Source of the DNA: Defluviitaleaceae bacterium
Lineage (GTDB): Bacteria > Bacillota > Clostridia > Lachnospirales > WRAX01
Length of the DNA stretch: 6,291 nt
Assembly (NCBI GenBank): GCA_009781815.1
Contig: WQVB01000077.1
Coordinates: forward strand, 1-6,291
Direction: 5' to 3'
Shown: positions 5,767 through 6,291 of the stretch, piece by piece
Position numbering within the stretch: the first letter of the stretch is position 1
Layout: every line of letters starts with the position of its first letter
The notes under the pieces: generated by a model
Databases searched by the model: none
What the model saw: only the letters and a program-made list of their open reading frames with translations
What the model was told of the DNA's origin: nothing
Program-made: the position numbers and the translations under genes

Positions 5767-6129
5767 TCATTCCTCAATAATGGCTAATGCGGTTGCATAT
5801 CTATCTTCATGAGAGATGCTAATAAAAATTTTATTGGTCTCGCAAAAATTAACCTTCTCACTAAATTTTACAAAAGGTCTGCCTAGAGCATTATGGCAAA
5901 CTTCAATATCTCTTGGCAAAAAGCCTTTAAATCCGCTGCCTAAGGCTTTGGCAACCGATTCTTTAGCTGCAAAATAGCCCGCAAAGCTTTTAGAGGCAGA
6001 TACACCCTTGTTTTTGCAATATTCTATTTCTTGTAGCGTAAAGCACTTTTGCAAAAAACGTGGATTGCTCAAGCTTTTTTCAATACGCTCTATTTCCACA
6101 ATATCCGTGCCTATACCTAAAATAGCCAT
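5767..6129 (-). CDS. acpS: Holo-[acyl-carrier-protein] synthase
   Basis: AcpS moves 4'-phosphopantetheine from coenzyme A to a serine of acyl carrier protein, which activates fatty acid synthesis. The 120-residue length is typical of this trimeric cytosolic family. The signature MAILGIGTDIVEIERI carries the Mg-binding D9. AAKESVAKALGSG carries E57, and GRPFVKF (83-89) and ISISHEDRYATALAI (103-117) are also conserved. The start is secure: AGGAGG lies 7 nt before ATG 6129. The frame stays open upstream to the window edge (to a GTG at 6291), but those 54 codons lie in inverted-repeat DNA and do not match AcpS, so they are excluded. The hlyD-like gene follows after 1 nt, so the two are probably co-transcribed. 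Confidence 0.97.
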   Translation of the reverse strand: MAILGIGTDIVEIERIEKSLSNPRFLQKCFTLQEIEYCKNKGVSASKSFAGYFAAKESVAKALGSGFKGFLPRDIEVCHNALGRPFVKFSEKVNFCETNKIFISISHEDRYATALAIIEE

Positions 6130-6189
6130 CGCAAAACCTCCTATCCGACCTGCTTCGCCATCCTCTGTCTCATCATCCCACACCATATA

Positions 6190-6291
6190 ATTCCAATCTA
6201 TCCCCGTAGGGAGTGGATTTATCCACTCCGAATAAATTGGAATAGTGCCTAATAATCCTTCAGCAAGGCAATGCGGAACGCATAAATCCAC
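6190..6291. repeat. Region of nested inverted repeats upstream of acpS (runs off window)
   Basis: A perfect hairpin GGAGTGGA-ttta-TCCACTCC lies at 6210-6229. It is enclosed by ATTCCAAT (6190-6197) and ATTGGAAT (6236-6243). Further right, ATGCG-gaa-CGCAT (6271-6283) forms another hairpin. TAAATCCAC at the very edge (6283-6291) is the reverse complement of GTGGATTTA at 6213-6221. This density suggests part of a dispersed palindromic repeat cut by the window edge. No convincing promoter for acpS is seen in 6130-6291. The minus-strand frame is open through it in phase with acpS, with no recognisable protein family. Confidence 0.55.

Noticed and set aside
6130..6291. An N-terminal extension of AcpS from GTG 6291
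   Set aside because: The AGGAGG site 7 nt before ATG 6129 and the canonical MAILGIGTDIVEIERI start fit the family length; the extension has no AcpS similarity.

Overview
The window looks like chromosomal DNA of a low-to-moderate GC Firmicute, most likely a clostridium of the Lachnospiraceae type. This rests on four things: strong GGAGG-type ribosome binding sites, a SepF/YggT division cluster, an inner-membrane HlyD-like gene upstream of sepF, and a divergent ParE-like topoisomerase subunit of a kind I recall from that group. The assignment is inferred from gene content only. Every gene is on the minus strand, so transcription runs from high to low coordinates.

Reading in that direction, the right edge (6291-6130) holds a stretch rich in inverted repeats. 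Next comes acpS (holo-ACP synthase, 6129-5767), followed one base later by a 501-residue single-pass HlyD-like membrane protein (5765-4260). A 356-bp intergenic region follows (4259-3904). It contains a REPIN-like pair of inverted palindromes (4109-4206), then two near-perfect or perfect vegetative promoters in tandem, each with a DnaA-box-like sequence in its -35/-10 spacer, and a hairpin at the predicted mRNA 5' end. These promoters drive a compact operon: sepF (3903-3349), yggT (3306-3019), a fused nadD-yqeK (3002-1677), rsfS (1677-1270) and a parE-like gene (1280 to beyond the left edge). The last three genes overlap or touch, which suggests translational coupling.

The operon joins septum formation (SepF, YggT), NAD synthesis and nucleotide signalling (NadD, YqeK), ribosome silencing (RsfS) and chromosome decatenation (ParE-like). 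It can be read as a growth and cell-cycle housekeeping unit. The DnaA-box-like sites in its promoters hint at coupling to replication initiation, but that is inference.

The most unusual object is a 165-bp (exactly 55-codon) near-palindromic element with 24-bp terminal inverted repeats, lying in frame inside the YqeK half of the fusion protein. It adds a Ser/Asp-rich low-complexity loop to an otherwise intact HD-domain enzyme. Together with the REPIN-like pair and the right-edge palindromes, it suggests a genome that carries several families of small palindromic repeats, some of them tolerated inside proteins. I see no CRISPR array, tRNA, rRNA, transposase or defence gene, and no clearly new multi-gene system.
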